From assembly GCA_963668325.1 (NCBI GenBank), contig OY764222.1, positions 1-64,000 of the forward strand: a stretch of 64,000 nt of DNA, read 5' to 3'. The translations under genes were made by a program, and so were the position numbers. Of the stretch, positions 46,560-55,822 are shown one piece after another. The first letter of the stretch is position 1. Each line of letters opens with the position of its first letter. The notes beneath the pieces were generated by a model that had not been told where the DNA came from, did no database searches, and worked only from the letters and a program-made list of their open reading frames with translations. This stretch comes from MPNP01 sp963668325. GTDB taxonomy: Bacteria > Pseudomonadota > Alphaproteobacteria > Rhodobacterales > Rhodobacteraceae.

Positions 46560-46895
46560 TATCCGTCTTCCGGACATGCAGGGAACCACCACCTTCCTGG
46601 CGTATTTGGTGGTAACCCGATGTAATGCACCCAATTCCTCCCTTAAAGTCTCCCAGCTCTCGGTATGCTCAACATTATTGAGGCGCCGCCGGAGAAGTTA
46701 CACGGCCTGAAAGGCCAGCACAATGATAAACAAATGACCCTCCGAACGGCTTTCCTTCTGGTGATAAATAGGCCGCAGACCCAATTCTGATTTCAGCGAG
46801 CGAAAGACCCCTTCCACATCCAACAGTGTCGAATAGGTTTGCCATAACGCTTCGGCCTCCCAGTCAAGCAGGTTGGTGCGAAGTGTATAAACTCC
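46560..46895 (-). pseudogene. IS1634-family transposase, C-terminal remnant
   Basis: Minus-strand translation gives GVYTLRTNLLDWEAEALWQ, then LLDVEGVFRSLKSELGLRPIYHQ and GHLFIIVLAFQAV, the conserved C-terminal DDE region of IS1634-type transposases. An in-frame stop follows at 46698-46700, but the same frame continues in family style (LLRRRL, then ESWETLREELG, then RVTTKY). The N-terminal two thirds are missing. It is a decayed element at the left edge of the polyol island. Confidence 0.8.
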
Positions 46896-46943
46896 GGGAT
46901 GGCTTTGCATGGAACCCGGCTTGGGGGTCTGGGTCCTATCCAT

Positions 46944-47248
46944 GTATCACAAAGGTCCGGTCCAGGAGTTGGATCGGGCTGCGGAACTTGTGTTATAATA
47001 TCAAGCGCTATTGTTATTTGGAGACAGTGACCGAGGTATAATAAAGGGTGAAGTATGTCTGGCCAGTCCAAAATTCGGGATAAGAGTATGCTTTTGTGCT
47101 AAAAATGATGAAAAAGTGTCAATTATTACCATTTTAGGAAAATGATCGGCATGCATATGGATAATTTGGGAAGAATTTTTTCAAAAATTTTTCAAGGGCA
47201 AAACAGGTGATTTCTATTTTTGGAGATTTATAGAGGTGCCCTTAAAAT
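46944..47248 (+). other. Stretch without recognised gene
   Basis: About 305 bases between the transposase remnant and the GatZ-like gene. Reading frames here do not resemble the missing part of the transposase or any other family. It may contain debris of the insertion. Confidence 0.35.
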
Positions 47249-48499
47249 TTAAAGCCAGCCACTAGCTCGATAGTAACGTTCAGTCGTGGAGCTTATGCGT
47301 TGAGTGATTAAGCTGTTTGGATCCATCCGCTCTTCCAAGACAGGGAAGTCATTGCTGTACAGCGACGCAATAGTAGGTGATATACCTCTAGACTTAAGGT
47401 TATGAATGAGTTTTGCCAATGATTGAGCTACATCCTCTTTGTCCCAATAATATCTGATGCGATCGCTATAGCTATATTTTTGCAGGAAATCGATTTCTTG
47501 GGATGTGCCCTGATAATAGCTTTTCCAGTCAGCGGGTTCATCCCTCATTGCATTGAGGATTGTTGCCATAACAAAAGAAGGATTTTCTAATTCTAGTTCA
47601 TCTTCAATATGAGCTAAAGCCATTATCGCTTCACGGAAACGGAAGGTGATTTCGGGGCCCACTTTTAAAACTACCGAATGGTCAATTACTAATTTTGCTA
47701 AATTTTCAGTACTTTGATAGTCGGTTGAATGCGCTTCAAATGCAAAGCCTTCATATTGATTGATTGCACTTGTTAGTGTTGTTGCTTTTTCTTGATCATA
47801 ATGAAAAATTCTTTCATGAGAAAAGTCAACACCAGGCTGAACAACAACAGCAATAGCTTTTTCAATACCTTGGGAGACACCCGCAATCGCAAAAGCGGCT
47901 ATATGAGTTTCAATTGTTTCTTTCAAACGTTCTTGCGTTGTGACCACTATACCCGACATGTCATCGGATTCTCCGCCCGGAACAGGAACTTCCGTGCCGA
48001 TTACGTAACTTAGTTCAGCGGAGTTTGGCGCGTATTTTTCTGCAACAACGCACAACTCGGCTGACCTCTTAGCAACTAACTCAAATGACGGAGTGCCTTC
48101 AGACCCGCACGCCATACTCGCGTCTAAATGTATTTTGGTAAACCCGGCTTGAACATAATCTTTAACAAGTGTTTTTGCATTCTCCATCGCTTCGGCAGCG
48201 GGGAGATGCTTCCATGGGTTGGGGCCAAGGTGATCACCACCCAAAATGAGTTTCGCAGAAGAATAGTCATTTTCATCGAGTATGGAATGAATTTTTGCCG
48301 CAAAATTCGCGGGCCTCATACCTGTATAACCGCCGAATTGATTGACTTGGTTACAAGTTGCTTCGATTAAAATTGGCAAATCGTTTTTCGCACCAAAAGA
48401 TACAATCGCATTTAAAACATGGTCGTTGGCCGTGCAAAAACTCGGGAGTGCTTTCAGCGTACCACTTTTGTTGAGCGATACAATATCTTTAAGATCCAT
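47249..48499 (-). CDS. gatZ: Tagatose-1,6-bisphosphate aldolase non-catalytic subunit (GatZ/KbaZ family)
   Basis: The protein has 416 residues, the family length. Typical stretches are LPILIEATCNQVNQFGGYTGM, LILGGDHLGPNPW, IHLDASMACGSEG, and GTEVPVPGGE. GatZ/KbaZ proteins stabilise or act as the aldolase subunit for tagatose-1,6-bisphosphate in galactitol and N-acetylgalactosamine breakdown; in several alphaproteobacteria they occur in polyol loci without a GatY partner, as here. It overlaps the PfkB kinase gene by 11 bases, giving a kinase-aldolase pair that would feed triose phosphates. Confidence 0.9.
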   Translation of the reverse strand: MDLKDIVSLNKSGTLKALPSFCTANDHVLNAIVSFGAKNDLPILIEATCNQVNQFGGYTGMRPANFAAKIHSILDENDYSSAKLILGGDHLGPNPWKHLPAAEAMENAKTLVKDYVQAGFTKIHLDASMACGSEGTPSFELVAKRSAELCVVAEKYAPNSAELSYVIGTEVPVPGGESDDMSGIVVTTQERLKETIETHIAAFAIAGVSQGIEKAIAVVVQPGVDFSHERIFHYDQEKATTLTSAINQYEGFAFEAHSTDYQSTENLAKLVIDHSVVLKVGPEITFRFREAIMALAHIEDELELENPSFVMATILNAMRDEPADWKSYYQGTSQEIDFLQKYSYSDRIRYYWDKEDVAQSLAKLIHNLKSRGISPTIASLYSNDFPVLEERMDPNSLITQRISSTTERYYRASGWL

Positions 48500-49421
48500 A
48501 TTTCATGTCTTCCTGTTCTATATGTTCGTTAATTTCATTTAAAGACGGATTCCATTCCATTGGGCCACGCCTTGAAACATGTAATGCGCCAGCTATGTTG
48601 GCTGCTGATAGCGCAGATTTGAATGAGTTCTGTTGGTCAAGAAGCCCCAAGAAAGTTCCACAAAAGCAATCACCAGCGCCGGTGGGGTCAATTTCTTCTA
48701 CTTGAATTGGCTCAACCTTAATGAGTCCATTGCCATTAGAACCAATCGCGCCATTGGCCCCGCATTTTACAATTACAGCTTCTTTCCCACGCAATATCAT
48801 GTCGTTAATAAACTCTTCAGGTGAAACGCCCGGGTACATAGCTGAAAGATCGGTTTCACTTGGAAGTAAAATGTCTGCAGCATCCACTATCTCGTTTATG
48901 CAAGATTGGATTGAGTTGTCATTCATCAGTTCAGAGCGAATATTAGGATCATAACTTATTTTGCAATTTGATTTCGATTGCCTTACTAGGTTCATTATGA
49001 TTTCAAGGATTTTTTCACTTCCAAGCGATGCGCCGGAAATATGAAGCAGCGAGCCTTCTTTAAGCGTCGGAACTATATTGATTTGGTTTGCGGCTGCATT
49101 TTCTAAATGAAATACGAATGTGCGTGAGCCATCATCAAAATAAGATACAAACGCTGTACCTGTTGTATGGTTTGTTGATTTTGTTATGTATTGAGTGTCA
49201 ACGCCATCAAGATTTAGGCGATCCAAAATAATCTGCCCAAATGGGTCATTTCCTACATTTCCAATAACGGCACTATTTGCGCCCACCATTGCTGCCTGAT
49301 TTGCAAATATTGCTGGGGCACCACTGGGGAAAGGGCCAGAAAATGTTGACAGCTTTTCAAGACCACAACCCGTTTCATGAGAGACGAATTCGACCAATAA
49401 CTCCCCAATTGAATAAATCAT
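48489..49421 (-). CDS. PfkB-family sugar kinase
   Basis: This 310-residue ribokinase-fold enzyme has GAPAIFANQAAMVGANSAVIGNVGNDPFG at the N-terminus and the anion-hole/catalytic base motif DPTGAGDCFCGTF near the C-terminus. It phosphorylates a sugar with ATP. The overlap with the gatZ-like gene and the nearby polyol dehydrogenases suggest a ketose such as tagatose or fructose as substrate. It is divergent from the LacI regulator gene with about 127 bases between, which should contain both promoters and the operator. Confidence 0.88.
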   Translation of the reverse strand: MIYSIGELLVEFVSHETGCGLEKLSTFSGPFPSGAPAIFANQAAMVGANSAVIGNVGNDPFGQIILDRLNLDGVDTQYITKSTNHTTGTAFVSYFDDGSRTFVFHLENAAANQINIVPTLKEGSLLHISGASLGSEKILEIIMNLVRQSKSNCKISYDPNIRSELMNDNSIQSCINEIVDAADILLPSETDLSAMYPGVSPEEFINDMILRGKEAVIVKCGANGAIGSNGNGLIKVEPIQVEEIDPTGAGDCFCGTFLGLLDQQNSFKSALSAANIAGALHVSRRGPMEWNPSLNEINEHIEQEDMKYGS

Positions 49422-49548
49422 CAGACCCCTCTTACGTTGATTTCTTAGAGTTCAACACTAGATACGGATTACTTATACACGCGTCAATATTTATCTGTCG
49501 AATGCTATAGAAAAAAGTTACGCGATTTGTTATGAATGCTACAACAAG

Positions 49549-50640
49549 ATGCAAATAGATTGGGTATACGTAATGACGGGCAGTACGGGCACATCTGAAA
49601 AAAAACGAATTAATACGATGGAGCAGCTATCTGCAGAGATCGGCGTGTCCAGAGCTACATTGTCCAAATATTTTCATGACCCATCCTCAGTTCGCAAATC
49701 TACATCAGTAAAAATTTTAAAATTGCTTGATACTGTTGACTACGTTCCAAACTTTCTAGCTCGAAATATGAACAGAAAACAAACAGGAATTTTTGGAGTC
49801 ATTCTGCCGCATCTCAATGATTTATTCTATATGACGCTCTTGCAAGAAATCGAACGGCGCGCCGAAGAACTAAATTTCTCCGTACTTATTCAGAACTCAC
49901 ATGGCGACCCTAAAAAAGAAATTCGTGCGGTGGAAAATCTACGTTCTATGAATGCCGAAGGTGTTATTGTTGCTCCGGTTGGTGCTTTGCAAAGCTCCAC
50001 AAATTTCAAGCGTTTGTCATCCGATTTGCCGCTTGTCTTTGTTGATTCAAGATGCCCAGGGTTTGAAAAAGACTTTTCTTTCGTTGGCACAGATAATAAT
50101 CAGAGCATAAACCTTATAGCGGATTATTTGCTTCGATCGGGCACTACACTCAAGTTTTTGAGTATGCCTTCTGTGAATAGTAACTCAAAAGAGAGACTGG
50201 AAGCGTATAAGAGTAAGATGGTGAAAATCGGACTTACTCCTGAAGTCATAGAAACCAAGCCCCATGACACATTATGGGATTTTGAATATGCGGGATACGA
50301 GATTATTAAAGAAATGATTGAACGTGGCTTAGAAAATGAAGTAACTATTTTGTGCGCGAATGACAGACTCGCTATGGGCGCATTGAGGGCTGCAAATGAA
50401 GCTGGATTGTTTGTGAATTCTGGTGATTTTTCTACACGGCTTCGTATTGCTGGTCACGACGATCACCCTCTTAGTCAATATGTGTGGCCATCGATGACTA
50501 CTGTTTCTCAAGATGTCAGAGGGATTGGTCGAGCTGCAGTAGATTGTGTCTCACGTCAATCACGAGCCACTTCAGACAAGGACAAATCTCCTGTCGAGCA
50601 TTTGTTTCCTGCGCAATTGTGTATCCGCAATTCTGCATAA
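49549..50640 (+). CDS. LacI-family transcriptional regulator of the polyol island
   Basis: The protein has 363 residues. The N-terminal helix-turn-helix MEQLSAEIGVSRATLSKYFHD and hinge VDYVPNFLARNMNRKQTGIFGV are LacI-type, followed by a periplasmic-binding-like effector domain (LPHLNDLFYMTLLQEIERRA, then ILCANDRLAMGALRA, then TVSQDVRGIGRAAVDC). The first 23 residues precede the helix-turn-helix; starts at 49573 or 49618 are possible alternatives. It sits between the kinase/aldolase pair and the ABC/dehydrogenase operon and probably represses both until the polyol or a product is present. Confidence 0.88.
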   Translation: MQIDWVYVMTGSTGTSEKKRINTMEQLSAEIGVSRATLSKYFHDPSSVRKSTSVKILKLLDTVDYVPNFLARNMNRKQTGIFGVILPHLNDLFYMTLLQEIERRAEELNFSVLIQNSHGDPKKEIRAVENLRSMNAEGVIVAPVGALQSSTNFKRLSSDLPLVFVDSRCPGFEKDFSFVGTDNNQSINLIADYLLRSGTTLKFLSMPSVNSNSKERLEAYKSKMVKIGLTPEVIETKPHDTLWDFEYAGYEIIKEMIERGLENEVTILCANDRLAMGALRAANEAGLFVNSGDFSTRLRIAGHDDHPLSQYVWPSMTTVSQDVRGIGRAAVDCVSRQSRATSDKDKSPVEHLFPAQLCIRNSA

Positions 50641-50676
50641 GTTAATTTGATTTTGTCTTCAGCTTGGATGTTTTTT

Positions 50677-50712
50677 AATTTTTTAATTTTATGCAATTTT
50701 TTAATTTTATGC
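50677..50712 (+). repeat. Two perfect tandem copies of an 18-base AT-rich unit
   Basis: AATTTTTTAATTTTATGC is present twice head to tail (50677-50694 and 50695-50712), followed by the inverted pair AGAC-GT-GTCT (50713-50722). They lie 107-152 bases upstream of the binding-protein start and may be regulator-binding or promoter elements. Confidence 0.75.
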
Positions 50713-50828
50713 AGACGTGTCTGGGTAAAATTTATACGCATGTCTAATTTTGCCTTGACGTATAGTTGTTTTGATCTTATATGCACTTTGCATTATGCAA
50801 AATCCTTAACTTATAGGAGGTAAATAGA

Positions 50829-52145
50829 ATGAAGTTTAGAAATATACTACTCGCAGCTTCTGCGTTTTCATTCGTTGCGTCAGCGGTTAGCGCTGAAGAG
50901 ATTACAATCGCAACAGTGAACAATGCTGACATGATTACAATGCAAGAGCTTGCTCCAGCTTGGGAAGAAGCAACAGGTAATACAATTAGTTGGGTTGTTC
51001 TAGAGGAAAACGTTTTACGTCAACGTACAACACAAGACATCGCCACAGGCGGTGGTTCGTTCGACATTATGTTCATTGGTGCGTACGAAACACCTATCTG
51101 GGGTGCTAATGGCTGGTTAACATCATTGAACGATTTCGCAGATGATGCGGATTACGATCTAGACGATATTTTCCAATTGGTTCGTAATGGTCTTTCTGCA
51201 GAAGGTAACCTTTACGCAGTTCCATTATATTCTGAAACGTCATTCACTTTTTACCGCAAAGATGTTTTTGCAGCTGCTGGTGTTGAAGTTCCCTCTGAGC
51301 AAATCACATATACAGAGTTTGCTGAATTGGCTGCTGCCGTTCATGATCCAGACAATGGTATGTATGGCACATGTCAGCGCGGTAAAGCGGGTTGGGGTGA
51401 GAATATGGCCTTTGTTGGCACAGTTGCTAACGCATTTGGTGCACGTTGGTTCGATGAAGAATGGAACCCACAGCTTGACAGCCCTGAGTGGAATGCAGCG
51501 GTAAGATATTATGTTGATTTGATGCTTGATTCGGGCCCTCCAGGTGCTTCAGCAAACGGTCACAACGAAAACCGTGCATTGTTCAAAGACGGCAAGTGTG
51601 CGACATGGGTTGATGCCACATCAGCTGCTGGTGACGTTCGCAACCCTGCAACATCAAGTGTTGCAGATAAAACTGAGTTCATCAAAGCTCCAAAACAGGC
51701 GACTGCAAAAGGTACAGGTTGGTTCTGGTCTTGGGCTTTGGCAATTCCAGCGAGCTCAAAGAAAGTTGATACTGCCAAGAGCTTCCTAAAGTGGGCAACT
51801 TCGAAAGAATATTTCGAAATGGTTGGCGAAACTAAAGGTTGGGTTGCAGTGCCATCCGGTACACGTCAATCTGTTGAAGAAGATCCACGTCGCGTAGCAG
51901 CTGCTCCGTTTGCACCTGCTGTTGTAGATGCAATTCTTTCTGTGGATCCAGCAGATGCGACTCTTCTACCAACACCTTATACTGGTGTACAATTTGTAGC
52001 TATACCTGAATTCCAAGGTATTGGTAACTATGTTGGTCAACAAGTTGCAGCTGCACTTGCGGGTCAAAGCACGGTTGAAGAAGCTTTGGCTAACAGCCAG
52101 GAATTTGCAGTACGTGAAATGACAAAAGCAGGTTACATCAAGTAA
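50829..52145 (+). CDS. smoE: Polyol-binding periplasmic protein of ABC transporter (SmoE-like)
   Basis: The protein has 438 residues with signal peptide FRNILLAASAFSFVASAVSA. A very strong ribosome-binding site (TAGGAGGT) precedes the start. Mature features (WEEATGNTISWVVLEENVLRQRTTQDIATGGG, FDIMFIGAYETPIWG, LYSETSFTFYRKD) match sorbitol/mannitol-binding proteins of the SmoE/MtlE group. It is the first gene of the uptake operon, followed by a short perfect hairpin before the permease genes, as often seen where the binding protein must be made in excess. Confidence 0.88.
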   Translation: MKFRNILLAASAFSFVASAVSAEEITIATVNNADMITMQELAPAWEEATGNTISWVVLEENVLRQRTTQDIATGGGSFDIMFIGAYETPIWGANGWLTSLNDFADDADYDLDDIFQLVRNGLSAEGNLYAVPLYSETSFTFYRKDVFAAAGVEVPSEQITYTEFAELAAAVHDPDNGMYGTCQRGKAGWGENMAFVGTVANAFGARWFDEEWNPQLDSPEWNAAVRYYVDLMLDSGPPGASANGHNENRALFKDGKCATWVDATSAAGDVRNPATSSVADKTEFIKAPKQATAKGTGWFWSWALAIPASSKKVDTAKSFLKWATSKEYFEMVGETKGWVAVPSGTRQSVEEDPRRVAAAPFAPAVVDAILSVDPADATLLPTPYTGVQFVAIPEFQGIGNYVGQQVAAALAGQSTVEEALANSQEFAVREMTKAGYIK

Positions 52146-52162
52146 TAGCTTTTCAAATGGGT

Positions 52163-52179
52163 CGAGGTTTTTAACCTCG
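52163..52179 (+). terminator. Intercistronic hairpin between binding-protein and permease genes
   Basis: CGAGGTT ... AACCTCG forms a perfect seven-base stem with a three-base loop, 18 bases after the smoE-like stop and about 130 bases before the first permease gene. No long T-run follows, so it is more likely a transcript-stabilising or partial-termination element than a full terminator. Confidence 0.6.
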
Positions 52180-52311
52180 GCTCAATTTCAACATGACCTG
52201 ACTTATAATTAAACTTTAAAAGATATTCGTTTATGGTATTTTAGTAAGTGCCAATATTGACTTTTCCTAAAGTGTTAATAAACTAAACTCATTCTAGTTC
52301 AGGAGACACAG

Positions 52312-53184
52312 ATGGCTACGAAAGCATCTCGTTCAGCAGCACGCTTGATGATCTCTCCTGCGGTTTTATTACTTCTTGGCTGGATGCTTGTGCCGCTATG
52401 CATGACGGTCTATTTTTCTTTTCTCTATTACAATTTGTTACAACCTGGTGCGACACCATTCGCAGGTTGGGATAACTACTATTGGTTCATCACAGACCCA
52501 AGTTTCACGGATGCAATTTTTAACACGCTTACCCTTGTGGGTGGGGTGTTAATAATCACAACTGTCGGAGGGCTTGGCGCTGCCATTTTACTTGATAAAC
52601 CGATGTTCGGCCAAGGTTTTATCCGTATCATGGTTATTGCTCCCTTTTTCGTGATGCCAACTGTGTCCGCTCTGGTTTGGAAAAACATGTTCATGAATCC
52701 GGTCAACGGGATATTTGGGCGTATTGTCACAGGGTTAGGTTTTCAACCTATCGATTTTTTTGGTCAATATCCCTTGGCCTCAATTACATTCATTGTATCG
52801 TGGATGTGGATGCCCTTTGCCACTCTGATTTTGCTAACTGCATTACAATCTCTGGATCAGGAACAATTGGAAGCGTCTGAAATGGACGGCGCGAATTGGT
52901 TAAACCGTTTTTGGTATATCATGCTGCCACATCTGGCACGTGCGATCACTGTGGTTATTCTTATTCAGACAATTTTTCTATTGTCCGTTTTCGCAGAAAT
53001 TTTGGTCACCACAAATGGGGGGCCAGGCACAGCAACCACGAATCTGACATATTTAATCTACGTCTCATCATTGCTTCAGTTCGATGTTGGAATGGGGAGT
53101 GCTGGTGGTGTCATTGCCATCATCCTTGCAAATATTGTTGCAATCTTCCTAATGAGGATGATCGGCAAGAATCTTGATACCTAA
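52312..53184 (+). CDS. smoF: Polyol ABC transporter permease (SmoF-like)
   Basis: This 290-residue inner-membrane protein has about six helices. The EAA loop is present as EQLEASEMDGANWLNRFWYIMLPHLARA. GGVLIITTVGGLGAAILLDKP and MVIAPFFVMPTVSALVWKNM resemble the SmoF/MtlF permease of polyol importers. AGGAGA precedes the ATG. The partner permease gene follows 12 bases later. Confidence 0.9.
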   Translation: MATKASRSAARLMISPAVLLLLGWMLVPLCMTVYFSFLYYNLLQPGATPFAGWDNYYWFITDPSFTDAIFNTLTLVGGVLIITTVGGLGAAILLDKPMFGQGFIRIMVIAPFFVMPTVSALVWKNMFMNPVNGIFGRIVTGLGFQPIDFFGQYPLASITFIVSWMWMPFATLILLTALQSLDQEQLEASEMDGANWLNRFWYIMLPHLARAITVVILIQTIFLLSVFAEILVTTNGGPGTATTNLTYLIYVSSLLQFDVGMGSAGGVIAIILANIVAIFLMRMIGKNLDT

Positions 53185-53196
53185 GGAGGATTAGTT

Positions 53197-54030
53197 ATGG
53201 CTCGCGCAGTTTCGCACAAAAACAAGATCCTTAATACGGTGTTCGCTGGAACTCTAGGCTTCATAGTATTCTTTCCAATTATCTGGATCATCGTTTTATC
53301 TCTAAAAACTGAGGAAAATGCGATCCGAGCACCGTTGGAAGTCCTTTTTAGCTCAGGTTGGACGATGGAGAGTTTTGCTACTGTTCAGGCACGGTCTGAC
53401 TATTTCAAGCACTTTTCCAACTCGGTTATCATTTCTCTGGGTTCCACTTTTCTAGGTCTATTGATCGCGATCCCTGCAGCTTGGTCTATGGCATTTGTTC
53501 CTTCAAAGCATACTAAAAATGTATTGATGTGGATGCTCTCAACCAAGATGCTGCCGCCTGTCGGAGTTTTAGTGCCGATCTATTTATTATTTCGCGATTT
53601 CAATTTGTTGGATACACGCATAGGACTGACCATAGTTCTTACGCTCATCAACTTGCCGATTATTATTTGGATGCTCTACACATATTTTAAGGAAATCCCA
53701 GGTGAGATTTTAGAAGCGTCACGGATGGATGGTGCAGGACTGCGTGAAGAAATTTTATATGTTCTAACGCCAATGGCGATACCAGGTATGGCATCAACGG
53801 TTTTGTTAAACATTATTCTTGCATGGAATGAGGCGTTTTGGACGATCAACTTGACTGCCGCAAATGCAGCCCCGCTTACAGCTTTCATCACAAGCTATTC
53901 CAGCCCTGAAGGGCTATTCTATGCCAAGCTGAGCGCAGCCTCGGTTATGGCTATTGCGCCTATCCTTATTATGGGTTGGTTCAGCCAGAAGCAACTTGTC
54001 CGAGGCCTGACCTTCGGCGCTGTAAAATAG
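53197..54030 (+). CDS. smoG: Polyol ABC transporter permease (SmoG-like)
   Basis: The protein has 277 residues with about six membrane helices and the EAA loop EIPGEILEASRMDGAGLREEILYVLTPMAIPG. AWSMAFVPSKHTKNVLMWMLSTKMLPPVGVLVPIYLL is characteristic of the SmoG/MtlG branch. AGGAGG lies nine bases upstream of the start. It forms the pore with the SmoF-like subunit. Confidence 0.9.
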   Translation: MARAVSHKNKILNTVFAGTLGFIVFFPIIWIIVLSLKTEENAIRAPLEVLFSSGWTMESFATVQARSDYFKHFSNSVIISLGSTFLGLLIAIPAAWSMAFVPSKHTKNVLMWMLSTKMLPPVGVLVPIYLLFRDFNLLDTRIGLTIVLTLINLPIIIWMLYTYFKEIPGEILEASRMDGAGLREEILYVLTPMAIPGMASTVLLNIILAWNEAFWTINLTAANAAPLTAFITSYSSPEGLFYAKLSAASVMAIAPILIMGWFSQKQLVRGLTFGAVK

Positions 54031-54041
54031 GAAAGAAAAAT

Positions 54042-55052
54042 ATGGGACATATACAGCTCAATAAAGTTCAGAAAAGTTTTGGTATCGTCGAAGTTATTCC
54101 TCCATTGGACCTAGAGATCAATGACGGTGAGTTTGTGGTCTTTGTAGGTCCTTCAGGGTGCGGAAAATCTACGTTGTTACGATTGATCGCCGGGCTTGAA
54201 GACACATCTGGAGGCAACATTAAAATCGACGGGAAGGATGCAACAGATTTGCCGCCTGCCAAGCGCGAGCTTGCAATGGTGTTTCAGTCCTATGCGCTAT
54301 ATCCGCATATGAGCGTACGCAAAAACATTGCTTTCCCAATGAAGATGGCGAAGATGTCTCAGGAAGAACAGAATAAGCGCATTGAATCCGCTGCAAAATC
54401 ACTGAATCTAACGGATTATCTTGACCGGAAACCCGGTCAACTTTCGGGTGGTCAACGTCAACGCGTGGCTATTGGTCGGGCGATTGTGCGCGAACCAATA
54501 GCTTTCTTGTTTGATGAACCACTGTCAAATCTTGATGCAGCTTTACGTGTCGGCATGCGCATGGAAATTGGTGAACTTCATAAGAAACTCGACACAACCA
54601 TGATATATGTGACACACGATCAGGTTGAGGCCATGACTATGGCTGATAAAATTGTGGTCCTGCAAGCTGGTGTCATTGAGCAAATTGGTACACCATTGGA
54701 GCTATATCGAAATCCACAAAACCTATTTGTAGCTAGTTTCATTGGCTCACCGAAAATGAATCTTATAGAAGGTGCGAAAGCTAGGGAGCATAAAGCTCAT
54801 ACAATTGGCATTCGCCCTGAGCACATCGATATTTCTACCAAAGCCAGCGAGGAGGCATGGAAAGGAACAGTCGGTATCGCTGAACATTTGGGTTCAGACA
54901 CATTTATCCTTGTTCATGGAATTGAAGGGTGTGATCCAATGACAGTTCGTGCAGATGGTGATTTGGAAGTTAAGCATGGTGATAACGTCTACTTAACGCC
55001 GCAAGCTAATCAAATTCATAAATTTGATGAAAATGATCTTCGTATTGTATGA
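54042..55052 (+). CDS. smoK: Polyol ABC transporter ATP-binding protein (SmoK/UgpC type)
   Basis: The ATG at 54042 follows AGGAAAG and starts the normal MGHIQLNKVQKSFG; the frame is open upstream but that part overlaps the permease gene. The protein has 336 residues with Walker A GPSGCGKST, signature LSGGQRQRV, Walker B FLFDEPLSNLDA and switch VTHDQVEA, and a TOBE tail from IGIRPEHIDIS. Its stop overlaps the start of the SDR gene by four bases. Confidence 0.92.
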   Translation: MGHIQLNKVQKSFGIVEVIPPLDLEINDGEFVVFVGPSGCGKSTLLRLIAGLEDTSGGNIKIDGKDATDLPPAKRELAMVFQSYALYPHMSVRKNIAFPMKMAKMSQEEQNKRIESAAKSLNLTDYLDRKPGQLSGGQRQRVAIGRAIVREPIAFLFDEPLSNLDAALRVGMRMEIGELHKKLDTTMIYVTHDQVEAMTMADKIVVLQAGVIEQIGTPLELYRNPQNLFVASFIGSPKMNLIEGAKAREHKAHTIGIRPEHIDISTKASEEAWKGTVGIAEHLGSDTFILVHGIEGCDPMTVRADGDLEVKHGDNVYLTPQANQIHKFDENDLRIV

Positions 55053-55822
55053 AACGGTTAGAGGGAAAATCGGCACTAATCACTGGCGCTGCTCGTGGAA
55101 TTGGGCGTGGATTTGCCGAAGCGTATATCAAGGAAGGTGCCACTGTGGCAATCGCTGATATTAACTTCGAAGCAGCACAAATTACAGCCAAAGAGATAGG
55201 AAACAAAGCGTATGCTGTTCGCCTAGATGTTAGCGATCAAAAAAGCATAGATGCCGCTATTGCCGCTATTTTGGCAAAGGTTGAAAAGGTTGATATCCTA
55301 GTGAACAGCGCCGCCCTATTCGATGCTGCAGAGACGGTTGATATTACACGAGCCAGTTTTGATAAACTTTATTCCGTAAATGTGGCAGGAACGCTGTTTG
55401 TGATGCAAGCGGCAGCGCAGCAAATGATCAAGCAGGGTCATGGTGGAAAGATCATAAACATGGCAAGCCAAGCCGGTCGTCGAGGTGAAGCTCTTGTGCT
55501 TGTTTATTGCTCTACAAAGGCAGCAGTTATTTCCATGACTCAGTCAGCAGGCCTAAACCTGATTAAGCATGGCATCAATGTGAATGCCATTGCACCGGGT
55601 GTAGTTGATGGAGATCATTGGCAACATGTGGATGCAATGTTTGCCAAGTTAGAGAATAAAAAACCTGGTCAGAAAAGGACAGAAGTCGCCGCTGGTGTTC
55701 CTGCGGGAAGGTTTGCTACACTGGATGATTTAACCGGTATGGCAGTGTTCTTAGCCTCTTCAGATTCTGATTACATAGTGTCGCAGACATACAATGTAGA
55801 CGGCGGGCAGTGGATGAGCTAG
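55049..55822 (+). CDS. smoS: Short-chain polyol dehydrogenase (sorbitol/galactitol type, SmoS-like)
   Basis: This 257-residue classical SDR has NAD site TGAARGIGRG, Asp in the IADINF position favouring NAD over NADP, NNAG-equivalent VNSAALF, the catalytic Ser in INMASQAG, and YCSTK as the YxxxK motif. SmoS-type enzymes oxidise sorbitol to fructose and galactitol to tagatose. With a tagatose-type aldolase subunit and a kinase in the island, galactitol or sorbitol breakdown is plausible. The gene is coupled to the ATPase gene (ATGA) and its stop is directly followed by the mannitol dehydrogenase start. Confidence 0.9.
   Translation: MKRLEGKSALITGAARGIGRGFAEAYIKEGATVAIADINFEAAQITAKEIGNKAYAVRLDVSDQKSIDAAIAAILAKVEKVDILVNSAALFDAAETVDITRASFDKLYSVNVAGTLFVMQAAAQQMIKQGHGGKIINMASQAGRRGEALVLVYCSTKAAVISMTQSAGLNLIKHGINVNAIAPGVVDGDHWQHVDAMFAKLENKKPGQKRTEVAAGVPAGRFATLDDLTGMAVFLASSDSDYIVSQTYNVDGGQWMS

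Noticed and set aside
46401..46625. Small plus-strand frame opposite the IS1634 remnant
   Set aside because: It lies largely antisense to the recognisable transposase remnant and has no family pattern.
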